A stretch of DNA of 64,000 nt from Pseudisothecium myosuroides (GCA_951799445.1 OX637287.1:31762224-31826223); one strand, 5' to 3'. Shown: positions 22,445 through 34,480, counted from the stretch's first letter. Notes: generated from the sequence alone by a model not told the origin. Numbers and translations: made by a program.

Positions 22445-23538
22445 ATTTTTATTTTTAATTTTTTTTTAATTTTTTAAATTTATTTATTTTTATTTATTTT
22501 TTTCCCGTAACTGGACTGCTAAACTGGACTGAGAACTGGACTGCCGGAATTGGACTTGTTCGAATTGGACTTGTTTTTTTTTCTTTGCCAATTTTTTTAA
22601 CTAGACTTGAATAGGCTAGATTCACACAAAAACTTGGAAAAATTAGACTTGCAAAAAATCTTGGGAAAAACTAGACTTGGAGAAAACTAGACAAAACTAA
22701 AAACTTGGGGAAAACTAGACAACTAAAAACTTGGGAACACGGAACTTGCCAAACACAAAGAAACCCTATATATCTTAGAAGCTAAACTTTGGACATTTCC
22801 ACAAAGGTCTTGGAAACTATACTTTGGAAATAAACACCGGGAAATTTCAAAGCTTCGCCGCTAAGTTGGGTTTAATACCAATTTTAGGACTTTGTAGCAC
22901 TCCGGGGGTTCAAAGCTCCGCCATTCAGAATCGTTTAATACACACTTTAAGACTTCTCTTAGTCACAAGTTCAAAGCTTCGCCGTCCCGGGGGTGGGTCC
23001 ACACAATAAAGGAGACTTTAGAAGAAGGTAGGAAAACACACTCTAAAGAAAACACCTAACAAAATCAAAGCTTCACCGTCCCGGAGGGGGATCCACTCAA
23101 TGGGAGAGAAGTTAGAAAAAGGTAGGACAAAAACACTTAAGAATTACACAACAAGTTAAGACACGTGGTAACACAACAAACTCACACTTTAAAGGCCCCC
23201 CAAAGCGGCATCGCTAAGGTACGGTGGAGGGTTGCTCTAGGATTAGTGCAAGATTCAAAAAGACTCCTAGAACCACCAAACTAACTCACAAGGGCACAAG
23301 AAGGACACACGAGTATAGAATAACCGCTCAACTTACAACAAGAGCTCAAAGAATACACAAGGCAAAATAGAAGGACCCCCAAGGACCTTCAAAGCTTGAA
23401 ATGCAACAACAATGAAGTCAAAAATGCTCTGAAAACACCGTAGAGGTTTTAGCTTCAAATGCCAAAATATCCAAAATAACTTGGACCCACAAACCCAAAA
23501 CAAGAATTGGGTGTGTTCTAGAGAGAGAAATGGGACCC

Positions 23539-23545
23539 TTATATA
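23539..23545 (-). promoter_or_regulatory. TATA box of giant LTR copy R
   Basis: On the minus strand TATATAA lies about 0.82 kb from the LTR start. The sequence around it is the mirror of that at 6647-6653 in copy L. Confidence 0.5.
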
Positions 23546-24370
23546 GGTTTCCAAGGGCCCACCCTTCCCTCTAGAGTTCTAAGGTAATTTTATCAATTTA
23601 AATTTTCATCCTCATTCTCAAAGATTTTCATCCTAATCCCTAAAAACAACTTCTGGCATCTATGCTGGACCAACATCCTAACTTTTGGAGATTACTCCAA
23701 TCATCGAACGGATTGCGCTGTTGGCTCCAGATTGCCGTGTTTAGTCTTTGATGCCCCCGCCCCCCAGACCCAGACCAAAAACCCATCGTAGGCTAATTTA
23801 GTTTAAAAACTAAATCATGGTAAATCCTAAATCTTGAAGGTCTCCTATTTTGAGAAATGTAATTAGTCGAGGGTCTCCGGTAGGTGCAAAAGAGTTGGAA
23901 AGGACTCTTGGTTGACTTCGTTTTGCCATCGTATAGTCTCGGAATGCCGGTCAACGTCGCAGGGACCCCACCACGTGGTTAATTCCCAAGGAATCTCGTC
24001 GGTTCGGGTACTTGCCACTATTGAAACTAGTTCTAGGACCCAACCTAGTGGCCTCGATGTGGATCCCTTGGACTGACTTAGCCATGAATTGCCACATTTA
24101 TGGTGGGATTTAGCCATTTTGGGGCTATGTGACTCAAATCCTCCAAATCTAGCCATTTTGTTATTTTTATTCTATTTTTAGGCAAGGTTTGGGGGGATTC
24201 TAAGTATAAATACAAATCTAGACCAAATAGTATAATGGATATGACACAACCCTATTATGATTCTACACTCTTTTTATGGCTTTTTGTATATTTTTATCAA
24301 CTTTAAATTGCAAATTTCCAAAAAACTAATTCTACGAGTCCCAAGCGACAAATTGGGAGCTCACAAAGAG

Positions 24371-26190
24371 CTATAACAAATGATTACAACATAAATTGAA
24401 TGCATTACAGAAGTTGCAAATCAAAGTCACAAAATTGCACAAGCGTTCTTAGTGTGCATTTTACCCTAACATACTAATTCCTTAAAGCTGGTGAACCCCC
24501 TAGTTCGATACCTTGTCCCACGAGGATAATACCCAGGTGTGACCCTCTGCCTTGTCCAAATATTAGCCACTAAATATTATCCCATGGTGGCTAAAATTTG
24601 CCAAGTGTTTAAAGGAGGCGGGTAAAATATTCTCCAAATGGGGGAGAGTGCCGTTTTATTTCCAGCCCTACAAAAATTTCTTTTGGTTTTACATCCTTTA
24701 TTTTCAAAATGCAAACGGTTTTTCCCCCACTTCCACCTGCTACCTCAATTTAAAGTAGCTGCCGGTTTTTCCAATCATTGCTTCTATCATTTGAAAATTG
24801 AAGAAAAAAGAAAAGTTTTAAAGATTCCACCACTTTTACCTCGTGTCAGTGGGGGAAACACTCAGACGTGTTTCAGGCCTAAGAGCAAGTCCAATGTAAA
24901 CACGGGAAAACTTATAGTATTGAGCTTTTGAAGTGCAGGGAGGTGGACTTCATTCCGTTCTTGCAACTTTTAGAAAAAAATGGCCCCAATGCAAAGTCGG
25001 CAAGCCAAACTTCAAATGGACTTTTTGCAATATAAAAAGAAGAAGAATAAAAGATTCTACATTAAAAAAAGACATTTCATATAAAAAGGGGAGCTTCAAT
25101 CAATCAGCACACATTACAAGGCTTGAAAAGGAGAGACATTTCCAACTTTTGCTATTGTGTGCCAATTTTTGGGCTCTTCAAATTTCCTTAACCCTTAAAG
25201 GACATTTCATGTCCGAGCTTGGTCAAACTTCATTGGATTTCTATTTTAAAACACATATTTCAAAATTTTAATATTTTTCACATATAATAATATATGTTTA
25301 AGATTTAATATCATTTTTTTATAATTAAAAACTTCAAATTCAATTTTATATGATTTTCAAAAGAAATTTCTTTGTAAAAATCTTAATAATTACAAAAATG
25401 CTTAAAATAGTATGAAAATTTTATGGAAAATGGAAATAATAGTGAAAAACATCATGGTGTAATTGATGAATTCTTTAAGTTCATAGCAAGAGAAATTTGA
25501 TAGAAAAAGTTCAAAAAGTAGTGTATTTTGAGCTTTCAAGATGCTCTCTTCAAAGTATCACAAAAATTACAATTTTAACAATTTTGAAAAAAATTCAAAT
25601 GGAATAAAAAGTAGATTATTAAACCTACATTTTATTAGTAAAGCTTAAAAGCATTTATAATAAAAAAACTAGGTGAAAAATGCAAGTTCGACTTCAAAAT
25701 GCCCGTGGGGCTTGCAATGTCCTTTAACCCCTAACACCTCAATCCTTTATTGAATTTTTGCACATTTTTGCTTATATCTTTATACAGAAATATCATTTAC
25801 CGGAATTTCATGAATGTGGTTGTTAAGGAAAGCTGTCTTTTCTAGATTCAAATATTACAATGAAGGAAAGGAGAAGTTCATTGGACTACAGAGTGCCTTG
25901 AAGCCCTCTGTTCATTGTCCAGAATATGGACGTGGAAGGGCTTGAGGGGTAAGGGTTAAAATGCAATGCAGTGGATGGAAAATGCGGGGTCCGAGAAAAT
26001 AAGAAGACCCATGCCGTATACATTGGGGCGTGTTTTTTTGGTAGGCCCGTCATTATGCCGTTCCCTGAGCGTTGCAGTAGCTGCATTGGAGCTGCTCTAA
26101 TTCCCACCAAAACCACGAGGACAGCAACTCTACTGCGAAATGACGTGAGCAAGTCAGACAACAGTACCAAAATAATAGCTCCAGGTATGA
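24371..26190. other. non-coding stretch upstream of RLK1
   Basis: About 24786-24880 resembles the sequence at 47408-47475 upstream of RLK2, so it belongs to the duplicated unit. Apart from the possible TTAA element at 25199-25723 I see no gene. Open frames here are short and unconserved. Confidence 0.5.
25199..25723. mobile_element. possible TTAA-flanked MITE (525 bp), different family from E1-E6
   Basis: AGGACATTTC on the left and its near-inverse GCAATGTCCT on the right are flanked by TTAA (25195-25198, 25724-25727). The neighbouring bases also look like CCCTTAAAGG, so the exact end is ambiguous. The interior does not resemble the other TTAA elements. It is absent from the corresponding place upstream of RLK2. 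It is non-coding. Confidence 0.45.
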
Positions 26191-26243
26191 TTGTAACAGT
26201 TTTGATGAGTGACTACGAGTGTGACCAAAAACAGCAAACAGCT

Positions 26244-26342
26244 ATGGCCATCACTTTGAAACTGACAGAGCTTTATTTGGCGCTCAGGCTCTGTGTCTGT
26301 GAGTCTAGTCTTGGTGTGGTTGAACATCGCAGGGATTGCTAG
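26244..26342 (+). CDS. upstream ORF of RLK1 (32 codons)
   Basis: A short frame starting MAITLKLTEL and ending RRDC lies 39 nt before the RLK1 start codon. The paralogue has an upstream ORF of exactly the same length with about five substitutions. It may regulate translation of the main frame. RLK1 itself is broken, so any function here would be residual. Confidence 0.35.
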   Translation: MAITLKLTELYLALRLCVCESSLGVVEHRRDC

Positions 26343-26381
26343 TTCGCGACCTCAGAAATCTGCGGTAAGTCACTTGAGCGC

Positions 26382-29300
26382 ATGCATCCGAAGACGATGA
26401 GTCACTGGTTCGTGCCTCTTGTTTTTGTCCCTTTCACTATGCAGTGGGTTCTAGAAGTATTAGCGGTAAATGTCCTCGTGGGCAATGACCTTGAGGTGAA
26501 TCCCAAACAATACCTCACAAGCGCAAACGGCCAGTACTCCTTAGTGATGCGGCCCGACTGCAATCTTGTAGTTTATAATGGCTCTCAAGCTTTTCTAGGC
26601 ACCAATTTCACAAACCAGGCACCTTGCTCCCTCTGGATGCTACAAGATGTCCGAAGCTTCGCCATCTACAGCTACACAGACATCAATCAAGCTAATACAC
26701 TATGGTCTCAATTGGGTGTCACGGGGATATGGAAGCCCCAATCATTTCTGCTTCTTGGAGACGATGGCAGTTCGGCCTTCTACGACTCGAACAGCTCCCG
26801 TATGCCGGGGAACAACCTCTTTGATGCAATTTAAGAATCGTTCCCTAACGTTTCGGGGCTTAACTACTCGGACTTTCATTCGAATGCCGACTACTCGGCA
26901 TGGAAACCGCCGAATAACTCTCTTGCTGATTTTCCGTACATGCCATCAGGTTACTTCCTTTCCGCGGGTACAAAACTGCAGACCACGAATCTCATTTTTT
27001 CTCTGGAGCTTGGAACGAACTGCAATTTGCAATCCAAAAGTAGTGTTGATGAGGGTTTGATAAATACTACTCTGTGGGAGTCTGAGTCGAGGAGGACGGA
27101 CAATAGTGTCTGTCAGCTGGCTCTCCAGCCAGGTGGTTCCCTTCAAATTCTTGACGTCAATTCGAGAGCCATTCACTGGAGCAGCCCCGGATCTGGCGTC
27201 AGTGGTGTAAATTGGATTTTGAAGGGGAATCCGAACGACGGAGTTTGGAGCATCAGTGACATCACGAACGCTAGTAATGTCCTGTGGAAATCCGACCCCG
27301 TCGCCCCGCCCCCCGTCGCCCCATCCTCGCGTTCAGGGAAGTCCTCTATAACATTAATCGTGAGTGTCCTAGCTGGTGGCGTTGGGGGAGTTATAGTTCT
27401 GGCCTTGACCGTCTTGGGGTTGTATTTCTATACTCGAGAAAGTAAGCCTCTCGACTTCTTAAATCCAAAATCTTTGCAGTTCATTTTCCTTGCTGTCGTC
27501 ACCTTCTTCACTGATCAAGTACATTTGCAAGGGAAGGGATGCACATCATAATTGTATCCACGGGTATTCCTGTTTCGTGCATCAGGATTTCTTGACCCAT
27601 CGGAGAAGGCATTCCAGGCACGACTGAGGGCCAAAGGGGGGACGTCCTACGCATTTTCGCGGGCAAAGATTAAACAAGCAACCAAGAACTACGAGAATGA
27701 GATTGGGAGCGGGGGATTCGGCGTCGTGTATAAAGGGAAGTTGTCGGACGGGCGAGAGGTGGCAGCCAAAGTGTTGACAGCGAATTCGCTTCAGAGCAAG
27801 CAGGAGTTTTTCAATGAGGTAGTTTCGGAGCTCAATATCGGCCCCTGGACATTCTTCAATCCACGAAAAGCAACTTGAGATCCATTTTTCTTGAAAGTCA
27901 GGCTCAGTATGGTCTCATGTCTAGCCAGGGAAGTTGCTCTTACCTGAGAAACAAGGGATCATGAGCATTGTGCTTCTGCAGATCGAGCTGCTGTCCATGG
28001 TGCATCACAAGTATCTGGTGGCTCTGGTTGGGTTCAGCTGCACTCGCACGCACCAGGTTTTGATCTACGAGTTCATGGGTGGCGGAGATCTTCGCCAGCG
28101 ATTGCAAGGTGAGTGCAAACCTGTCTCGTGGCGAGCACTGCACTGACGCCAATTTCATCGGTTGCTCCACTGATTCTAATATTGCTGCCTAGCTGACTGA
28201 CACAGTTCATTTGTTCCGCAGGGGAGAGTAGTGCGGAGAATCCCTTGAGCTGGCGACAAAGAACCAACATCGTTCTTCAAGTTGCGGAAGGTAAATTACA
28301 GTTCGCATCATCCTCATTGTGGATGTCGAGCTTTCTAGGGTTTCAGTGCTTCGCTGGTGCTGATGTGCAAGATTCCCTAATTGATTGTCTTTGAACACTG
28401 CTCTTTTGCAGGGCTGGAGTACCTGCATGATAAATGCTCTCCGCCCATCATCCACCGCGATGTGAAGAGCACCAACATTTTGCTCACCGACCAACTGGTG
28501 GCCAAAGTGGCGGATTTCGGGCTGTCCAAATTGACGCAGGAAAATGCCACTCATGTCACAACTTTGGTGAAAGGCACTCCAGGATATCTCGACCCAGAGT
28601 GAGACTTGCAGCTTCCCCAATCCTTTCGTTTTCCTCTGTTGGCTAGGTTCCGTTCAACCTCCCCTTGATACTCTCCGAGTGGACTAGATTCAATGTTTGC
28701 TACCGGTATCCCACCGTCACGGGAATCCACACTCCCGATGCTTATATAGATAAGTCTGGTGGTTTCCCTTGGGTTGCAGATACCATGAGACAAGGAATGC
28801 TAACAGAGAAGAGTGATGTGTACGCATTTGGAGTTGTGTTGATGGAGACTCTCACTGGACGACCCCATGTGTGCCTTACTCAGAAGGTGAGCTCCCTGGG
28901 TTGAACGTTTTTTTGGAAAGAGCTGGTGATTAGGCGTGATGGAATTGGGGAAAGGATTTACATCACAACTCGAATTTGGAAGGTTTAACGACGTTCTCAG
29001 CAACGTTACTAGCTTCATGCAACGTTTTGGACCAGCAGATATGAAATTTTCGAAACATACAGCCGCAAACATGCCACGTTTTTCAGCCAGCATGTTCAAA
29101 ACCGCTGTTCACTTTGGACAATGCTTAGTAGCAATGTTGACGGTCATTTTTGGAATCACGTTTTAGTATTTTCAGACATTTGCAAGACGTTGCTACAAAT
29201 ATTACTGTAGTGAGTGAATTTCTATTAGTGCCTCAGTTGAATGGAAGGCTACAGACAGTGAATGCGTGCATGTGTTGGCATTGACGGGCAGGTTGGCGAA

Positions 29301-29618
29301 GCTTGGAGAGAGGAACAAGTTGCTGGTTTAGCAGTTCCCAATTTGAGAGATGATTTCGACAGAGCCAAGCTTGTGAGCTTAGTGGAGTTGGCATTGTGGT
29401 GTGCGAGGATCAAAAGCGCAGAGAGACCATTGATGCATCAGGTTGTGCGAAGGTTGTATGATTTAGGGCTGGGTGGGACATCGGAGACAGTCCAAGGTGG
29501 AATCGACTTGGGCGACGAATATGAGCGTGACACCGTCAACATTGAACTAGTGACAATGGGTTTAGAAGATTTGGATAGTGAGACCCGACGAATCTTCGTC
29601 CAGCAATATGCCCGCTGA
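26382..29618 (+). pseudogene. RLK1: bulb-lectin receptor-like kinase, decayed tandem copy
   Basis: It has the same seven-exon architecture as RLK2: 26382-27441, 27586-27828, 27982-28108, 28222-28290, 28412-28598, 28780-28886 and 29292-29618, all with GT/AG borders. Domains are a signal peptide, bulb-lectin repeats, a membrane helix and a Ser/Thr kinase with [31 protein letters not shown] and [13 protein letters not shown] at 26832-26834 truncates the ectodomain where RLK2 has a Gln codon, and a 1-bp insertion near 28793 shifts exon 6. The first lectin region is also eroded. It keeps the kinase HRD Arg that RLK2 has lost. The last exon is longer than in RLK2. It is probably non-functional unless an alternative transcript starts after the stop. 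Confidence 0.85.
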
Positions 29619-29709
29619 GGTTCTAATTCGAGCGTAGATACAACAAAGCTGCGCCGAAATGGCTGCAAGGAAATTCGGCATGACAAAACCTACCAGGTAA
29701 CGGAATCTA

Positions 29710-30060
29710 AATAAGCCATCTTTCTAATTTCGCCACTTATATTCTGATGGAATGTGTGTTGGGAAAGTTTGCATTGCCCCCTTGTTGACCTCCAATTGCC
29801 ACCAGCATGTCTGTTTCAAAGGACTCTACTGGAATGGATAGGTACCTTATACTTTCAGCTTTGAAGATTCAGAGAATTATTTGTGTGCTTTTAGCTCAAA
29901 AAATTATAAATCGATTTGGTTTGAATTTCTCTTGAGGATCCTCATTTTAATACGGAGTAACAAATATAAAACTCATTGTTTGGACCGCCCATCTTGTAGG
30001 GGCAAAAAACATGGTAGTTTTGGGTGCATCATTAGAAGATATTTGGATCCATGAGATGGC
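29710..30060 (+). repeat. segmental duplication block, copy A (downstream part)
   Basis: The sequence from 'ttctaatttcgccacttata' to 'gggtgcatcattag' matches about 53625-53960. In copy A it directly follows RLK1. In copy B it is pushed 2.7 kb away from RLK2 by inserted elements. Confidence 0.8.
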
Positions 30061-30458
30061 CCTCTAAAGAAGGTGTGAAGGCTCCCATTTTACATTAATA
30101 TGTGTACTTTGATAAACTAAAGGCATTGGAAGTGCCTACAGAACTCATACAAGTAATGATCATGCTTTCACATTGGCTTTTCCTTATTGGTTGTAGAAGA
30201 GAGGGATTTCAAATGTTATATTGTTTTTTGTATGTTTATCAGGCCTAATTGCATTTGTTTGAATTATATTTTATTATTACAAGTACTAAAATCTTTGATA
30301 GTAGGTGTACCATAGTCCTAAGGTTTTATCACCTATATTAAAAAATGACATTTAGTATTGGCCTTGCAATAAAATATCTGTTGATGTCCTTTTTGTTTGT
30401 GTGCCCATTTTTACCATCTAAGAGGTCACAATTGTATGTCTTCACATAAGAGAATTAA

Positions 30459-31067
30459 CACCTAAAGGACCAAGGCCTTTTTTTGCCCAAAAAGTACTCA
30501 AAACTGCCATTTCTATAGCAAGAAGTAAAAAAAATTGAATTTTTTTTTTTCACATTTAACCGTAGGATCTTTCACCTAACTAGTAATTATTAAAATCTCT
30601 TAGATGGAATTAAAATGCACTAATTCCAATGGTGAGATTGTTCTAGCAAGTAAACTAAAAGTTATGAGGAGTTTAAGTTTAAGAGTAGGTATGGAGTCTT
30701 TGAAAACCATACCTACTCTTAAACTTAAACTCCTCATAACTTTTGACTCATTGATCGAAATTGAATGATTCAAAGCTTCCCACGTATATATAAATCTAAA
30801 GAACCAATTTCAATTTTTTATTTTTTTTAAAATTCATTTTTAAAGAAATTTTTTGAGTTGCCCAAGCTGCCCAAAGTTCAAAGAAATCACATATCATGCA
30901 ATAACTTTTTAACTATGTAGTCAAAAGTTACAAAAATTGTTGGGCCTTAAAGCTACTCCTCGGGCACATGTTGTGTAAAATTTTCAAAGAAAAAAAAAAA
31001 CTCCATTCGTAGTGAGCTGCCCAAAATCGTTATGTTGCCAAAAAAATACAGCTTTTTCCTTTAGGGG
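30459..31067. mobile_element. TTAA-flanked piggyBac-type element E3, hybrid fold-back form (609 bp)
   Basis: It begins CACCTAAAGGACC and ends CCTTTAGGGG, with TTAA on both sides (30455-30458, 31068-31071). The left half resembles the inverted right half of E2/E5. The right half resembles the inverted left half of E1/E6. In the middle, 30657-30694 and 30707-30744 form a perfect 38-bp stem with a 12-nt loop. It is non-coding. Confidence 0.8.
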
Positions 31068-31137
31068 TTAAGTTTGTCTGGTTGTTTGTTTGTTTTGTTT
31101 GTCACGTTGAGATCTCCCAGACCATACATCCCCCAGT

Positions 31138-31413
31138 GGCGTGCTTGGTACCGTCAGAAACCCCTAGGCAAGGAGGGGTGCACAAGCTTGGTTTTGTGGC
31201 GTTTGGATAGAAGGTGAGAAAATTATTGATTTTTGAGTTATTTTTTGTTCTTAAAAATTACTAAAATATGTATCTTTTGAACCATGTGTCAAATTATCAC
31301 GTTCTTGGTACCATTGGAAAGCCCTCGACGAGGAGGGGTGCACGGGCTTTGTCTTATGACATTTGGACCTACGGTGGGAAAATTATGGATTTTTAAGTTA
31401 TTTTTTATTTTTT
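31138..31413 (+). repeat. tandem pair of a dispersed repeat of about 115 bp
   Basis: Two units, about 31138-31255 and 31298-31413, share 'ttggtacc..g..aa..ccc', 'gaggaggggtgcac' and 'gatttttnagttatttttt'. Related single copies occur near 12730-12840 and 45755-45870 in the duplicated blocks. No terminal features were seen. Confidence 0.55.
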
Positions 31414-31997
31414 AAATGACTTTTACTTTTGTTTTGGTTGTGGCAATGACACAGGGCTACACTAATCCATCCTAAAGTCACAGTGCACAACACCCACTAT
31501 TAATTAAGTTGTGCACCTTTGAAAAAGTTACTGTTTGCAATAAAAAAAAGCATTATTTGAGGATTATTTACCCCATTGCTTTGCATGAATTTGGGATGCA
31601 TCCCCCATATGCCCAAACAAAAAGGGTAACTGACAACTTTTAAAAGCACAAATACAACCATGAAATTATACTGTAAGTCCCCCTCACAAATCCTATTTGT
31701 CCACAACTTCTGGTTGAAATTGAAAATGCAACTCCCACCTCACCCATGGTGGCGCTTAGTTTGTAGTTTATTGTATTTGTGCCTTGCTTTTGTTGCTTGC
31801 AGGTTGCTTGCGGTTGGGGTCTTGTTATTTTTTTTCTTGCAGTAATGGTCAACCTTTATTTGTGTCAAAAAACAAAACAAAACTGAAAATGCAATTTCAA
31901 AGGTCCTTACACTTAGTCAGGAATCTCCAACAAGCTGCAAATCTGCATATTGGCATTCCAAGTATGCAATTCTTGTATTATGCAAAAGGCGGGTGCA
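31414..31997. other. AT-rich non-coding stretch
   Basis: No gene was recognised. The frames present are short, overlap on both strands and show no family motif. Confidence 0.5.
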
Positions 31998-32871
31998 TCC
32001 ATTTCTATTGCAAAGAACAAAAAAAAAATTTAATGTGTTGTTTTGCATATCTAATTGTAGGATCTTGTACCAGACTAGTGTAAGAATGTGTGTAAGAAAT
32101 TTTAGAAACTTTGACCTTGTAGATTGCAAGATAATGCATTCAAAGTAAAAAAAACAAGTTTTTTTGCACCTTGCTCGACTAGAGTTTGCGGCTTTGAACC
32201 TTCTTAACTTAAATTTTTATTCTACCAATTTTGATTTTGAATTTTTTATGTTGAAGAATTCACTTGAGCTGTTGAAAGTCAAGGATATATTTTTTTTAAA
32301 CATTTAATTTTCACTCATTAAATATTTGCTAAATAGAAATAGGCTCAAGATTAAAGGGAAAACAAAACCGTTAATAGCTCTAAGATGGAATTGAAACACA
32401 CTAATCTCAACAATGAGATTGTTCTAACAAAAGATCTTAACCTTATGAAATTTTCTTCTTGAAAAATTGTGAAAATTGAGCTTAGAAATGAATCCTACAA
32501 ATTATTTTTCCCAAAAGATGCTTTGATTACCCCCAAAACAAGATTGTCCATAATTTTCACATAACAAATCCAAATGGAATGAATCAAAGCTTCCCACATA
32601 CATAAAAAAATAATCTATAAGAAAATGATTTTTAATTTTTTTTTAATTTTAGGATTTGTGGGGGTTTTTTTGCCCACCAAACTAAAATTTGGGCTTTTTG
32701 AGCCATAACTTTTGCCCCCGGTCACCAATTGAAATAAAAATTATATTCTTCAAAAGCTAGTGTGTTTTTCTATCTTCACAAAAAATTCAGAAAATTATGA
32801 CAAATATTGAAACCACAGGAGCTTGCCCAAAATCCATTTTGTCCTCCAAGGGGACAATGGGACTTTAGGGG
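31998..32871 (-). mobile_element. TTAA-type MITE E4, left end eroded
   Basis: The right end CTTTAGGGG is followed by TTAA (32872-32875). Reading inward on the minus strand, the sequence follows the E2/E5 order, including the subterminal TTGTCCC..GGACAA palindrome. The left terminus is not recognisable; similarity begins around 31998 ('ccatttctattgcaa'). It is non-coding. Confidence 0.65.
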
Positions 32872-33285
32872 TTAAAACGACTTGAAGGACATCTTTTGTA
32901 AACATTATATCAAATTAAAAGGACCAAAAAGTGAAGACCAAATTAAATAAAATGCAATCTAGAAAATGTTAAGTTGCATATTTGTTAAAGAAAAACTTCA
33001 CAATATATATGAAGAATTAGAACACCTATGCATAAATTTCTAAAATCCATACAAGAAATCCCCTCCAATTAAAATTAGAATTCATATATAATGTTTTATT
33101 TACATTAAAAAAACTTAATTTTTTACTTAAAAAAACTCAAAAATTGGATAGCTTGGCCTATACTACATGATTGTATGAAAAAATTCATATAATTAGATTT
33201 TTAATGTTATTATTTTCTTCAAAGAATATTCATTTCATGTATATTTGTTTCACACACTACATTCAACCACAATGGGGGAAATTGC

Positions 33286-34480
33286 TCACAATGGCCAAGA
33301 AAGGCTTTGTGGGCTTCTGCACCACAATCGACAGGTACTCAAGCTCCTTCTTTAGCAATTGACCTGCCAAGTTGCCAAATGTAATCTGCAATTCTGGCAG
33401 TGGACATGTCGGTGTCCGATGTGCCATTCCAAAAGTGTCAAGCACAAAGAAGTTGATGTTCATTGTCAATTTCTTCGAAAACTTGATGTTGTTTTTCTCT
33501 TCTTCTTTATAGGAATTCACCGTAATAATGTTTTGAGAAATAAAAATCTGGAAAATTATGGAAACCTTCCGAACTCTATTTTTGCACATGGAAAAAATTT
33601 CCCCAATGAAAAAAACCCGCCCCGTAGATATGTGTAATTGCTTTTAAAGTGGTCAGAAATGGGTTGCCTCCCTTATAGAATCAAATTCTCCCCAATATTG
33701 ACAAACTTCTCCTACCTGTAATTCCACACACAAGCCCCCTCTCAGCATCCAATCATATATATTCTTTTTGGCACCATGAAGTACGGTGAACCCGTTTTTC
33801 ATTTTGGAGATCCGGACCTTGGTCACTTCTCACTCATTGGAGGTTCAAAATGATTTAATGATTGTAGCCAAGTCAACCCCACAATTTGTCATTTGTAACT
33901 TTTTTTCACTCATCCCACATTTTGTCACTATTTCAAGGAATGAAAAGCAACAGGGTTCACAGCAATGCACACACATGAGTGGCACCACAATTGATGTCAT
34001 ACTGCTTCTCCTCCCAAATTGATCACCTCTATATTGCACAATTGGAAGAAGCCAGGACATGTCGTGTTACCTCCCGCCAGGCCACTTGTGGCTGGTGGTC
34101 TTGTATTTTGCCTCTTTTGCAATGAAATTTTGTTTCATTTGTGTAAAAAAAAAAGAAAAAAAAAGAAGCAAGGACATAAAAATTGCAAAGACCTCACCTT
34201 CAATGCGACGATCTTTGACTTCACTTCCTCACCAATGCAATCAGCTGCAAGCTGTATGGTCTATCCCAGCAACTTCCACAATCTTTCTGCACATTCACAA
34301 AGCAATCCCCATTTTTATGAGATAAGCTTAAATCAGCTCCAGTCAATCCACCACTGCACTCCAGCACCAGTTGCGCATGCATGCTTGCAATTTTTCCAAT
34401 TACATTCAAGATTTTTTGTATGGTCGTGATTGTTGGCCGTTCACGCTGATCGATTATGATTTCAGCCTTCTTCTTCGACA
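33286..34480 (-). pseudogene. PGK-like: phosphoglycerate kinase fragment, two exon-like pieces
   Basis: Two pieces match the N-terminal half of phosphoglycerate kinase. The distal piece (about 34300-34190) reads AERLWKLLG, then IQLAADCIGEEVKSKIVALK, and ends at a GTGAGG donor. After an intron the second piece (about 33520-33286) reads SYKEEEKNNIKFSKKL, TFGMAHRTPT, QLLKKELEYL and KPTKPFLAIV. These follow the family's KEEEKND, DAFGTAHRAHAS, QKELDYL and KPFAAIVGG blocks in order. Stops and frameshifts interrupt the distal piece, and the substrate and nucleotide regions further on are missing. The kept intron argues against a processed retrocopy. Part of a TIR element (see 34551) lies in the intron. 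Confidence 0.72.

Larger units (their letters stand above)
14139..24365 (-). mobile_element. giant solo LTR, copy R (about 3.9 kb without the nested chromovirus), TSD AAGAG
   Basis: Read on the minus strand it starts TGTGAGCTCCC (24365) and ends GCGCCCACA (14139). Both sides carry the perfect 5-bp duplication AAGAG (14134-14138, 24366-24370). TG..CA ends plus a 5-bp TSD and no internal domain identify a solo LTR, left after recombination of a full element. It is the inverted counterpart of 5357-10803. A TATA box sits at 23539-23545. A complete Ty3 element (14465-20740) is inserted inside it. The large, protein-less LTR recalls LARD-type elements; the parent family cannot be named. Confidence 0.85.

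Noticed and set aside
5357..24365. The two inverted giant arms as one long-TIR DNA transposon carrying host DNA
   Set aside because: The right arm alone has TG..CA ends and a perfect AAGAG duplication at its own two borders (14134-14138 and 24366-24370), which marks it as an independent solo LTR. The left arm lacks a matching duplication but has the same ends.
25971..26342. A 123-codon plus-strand gene upstream of RLK1
   Set aside because: Only its last 32 codons are matched upstream of RLK2; the rest has no counterpart. It is treated as an upstream ORF.
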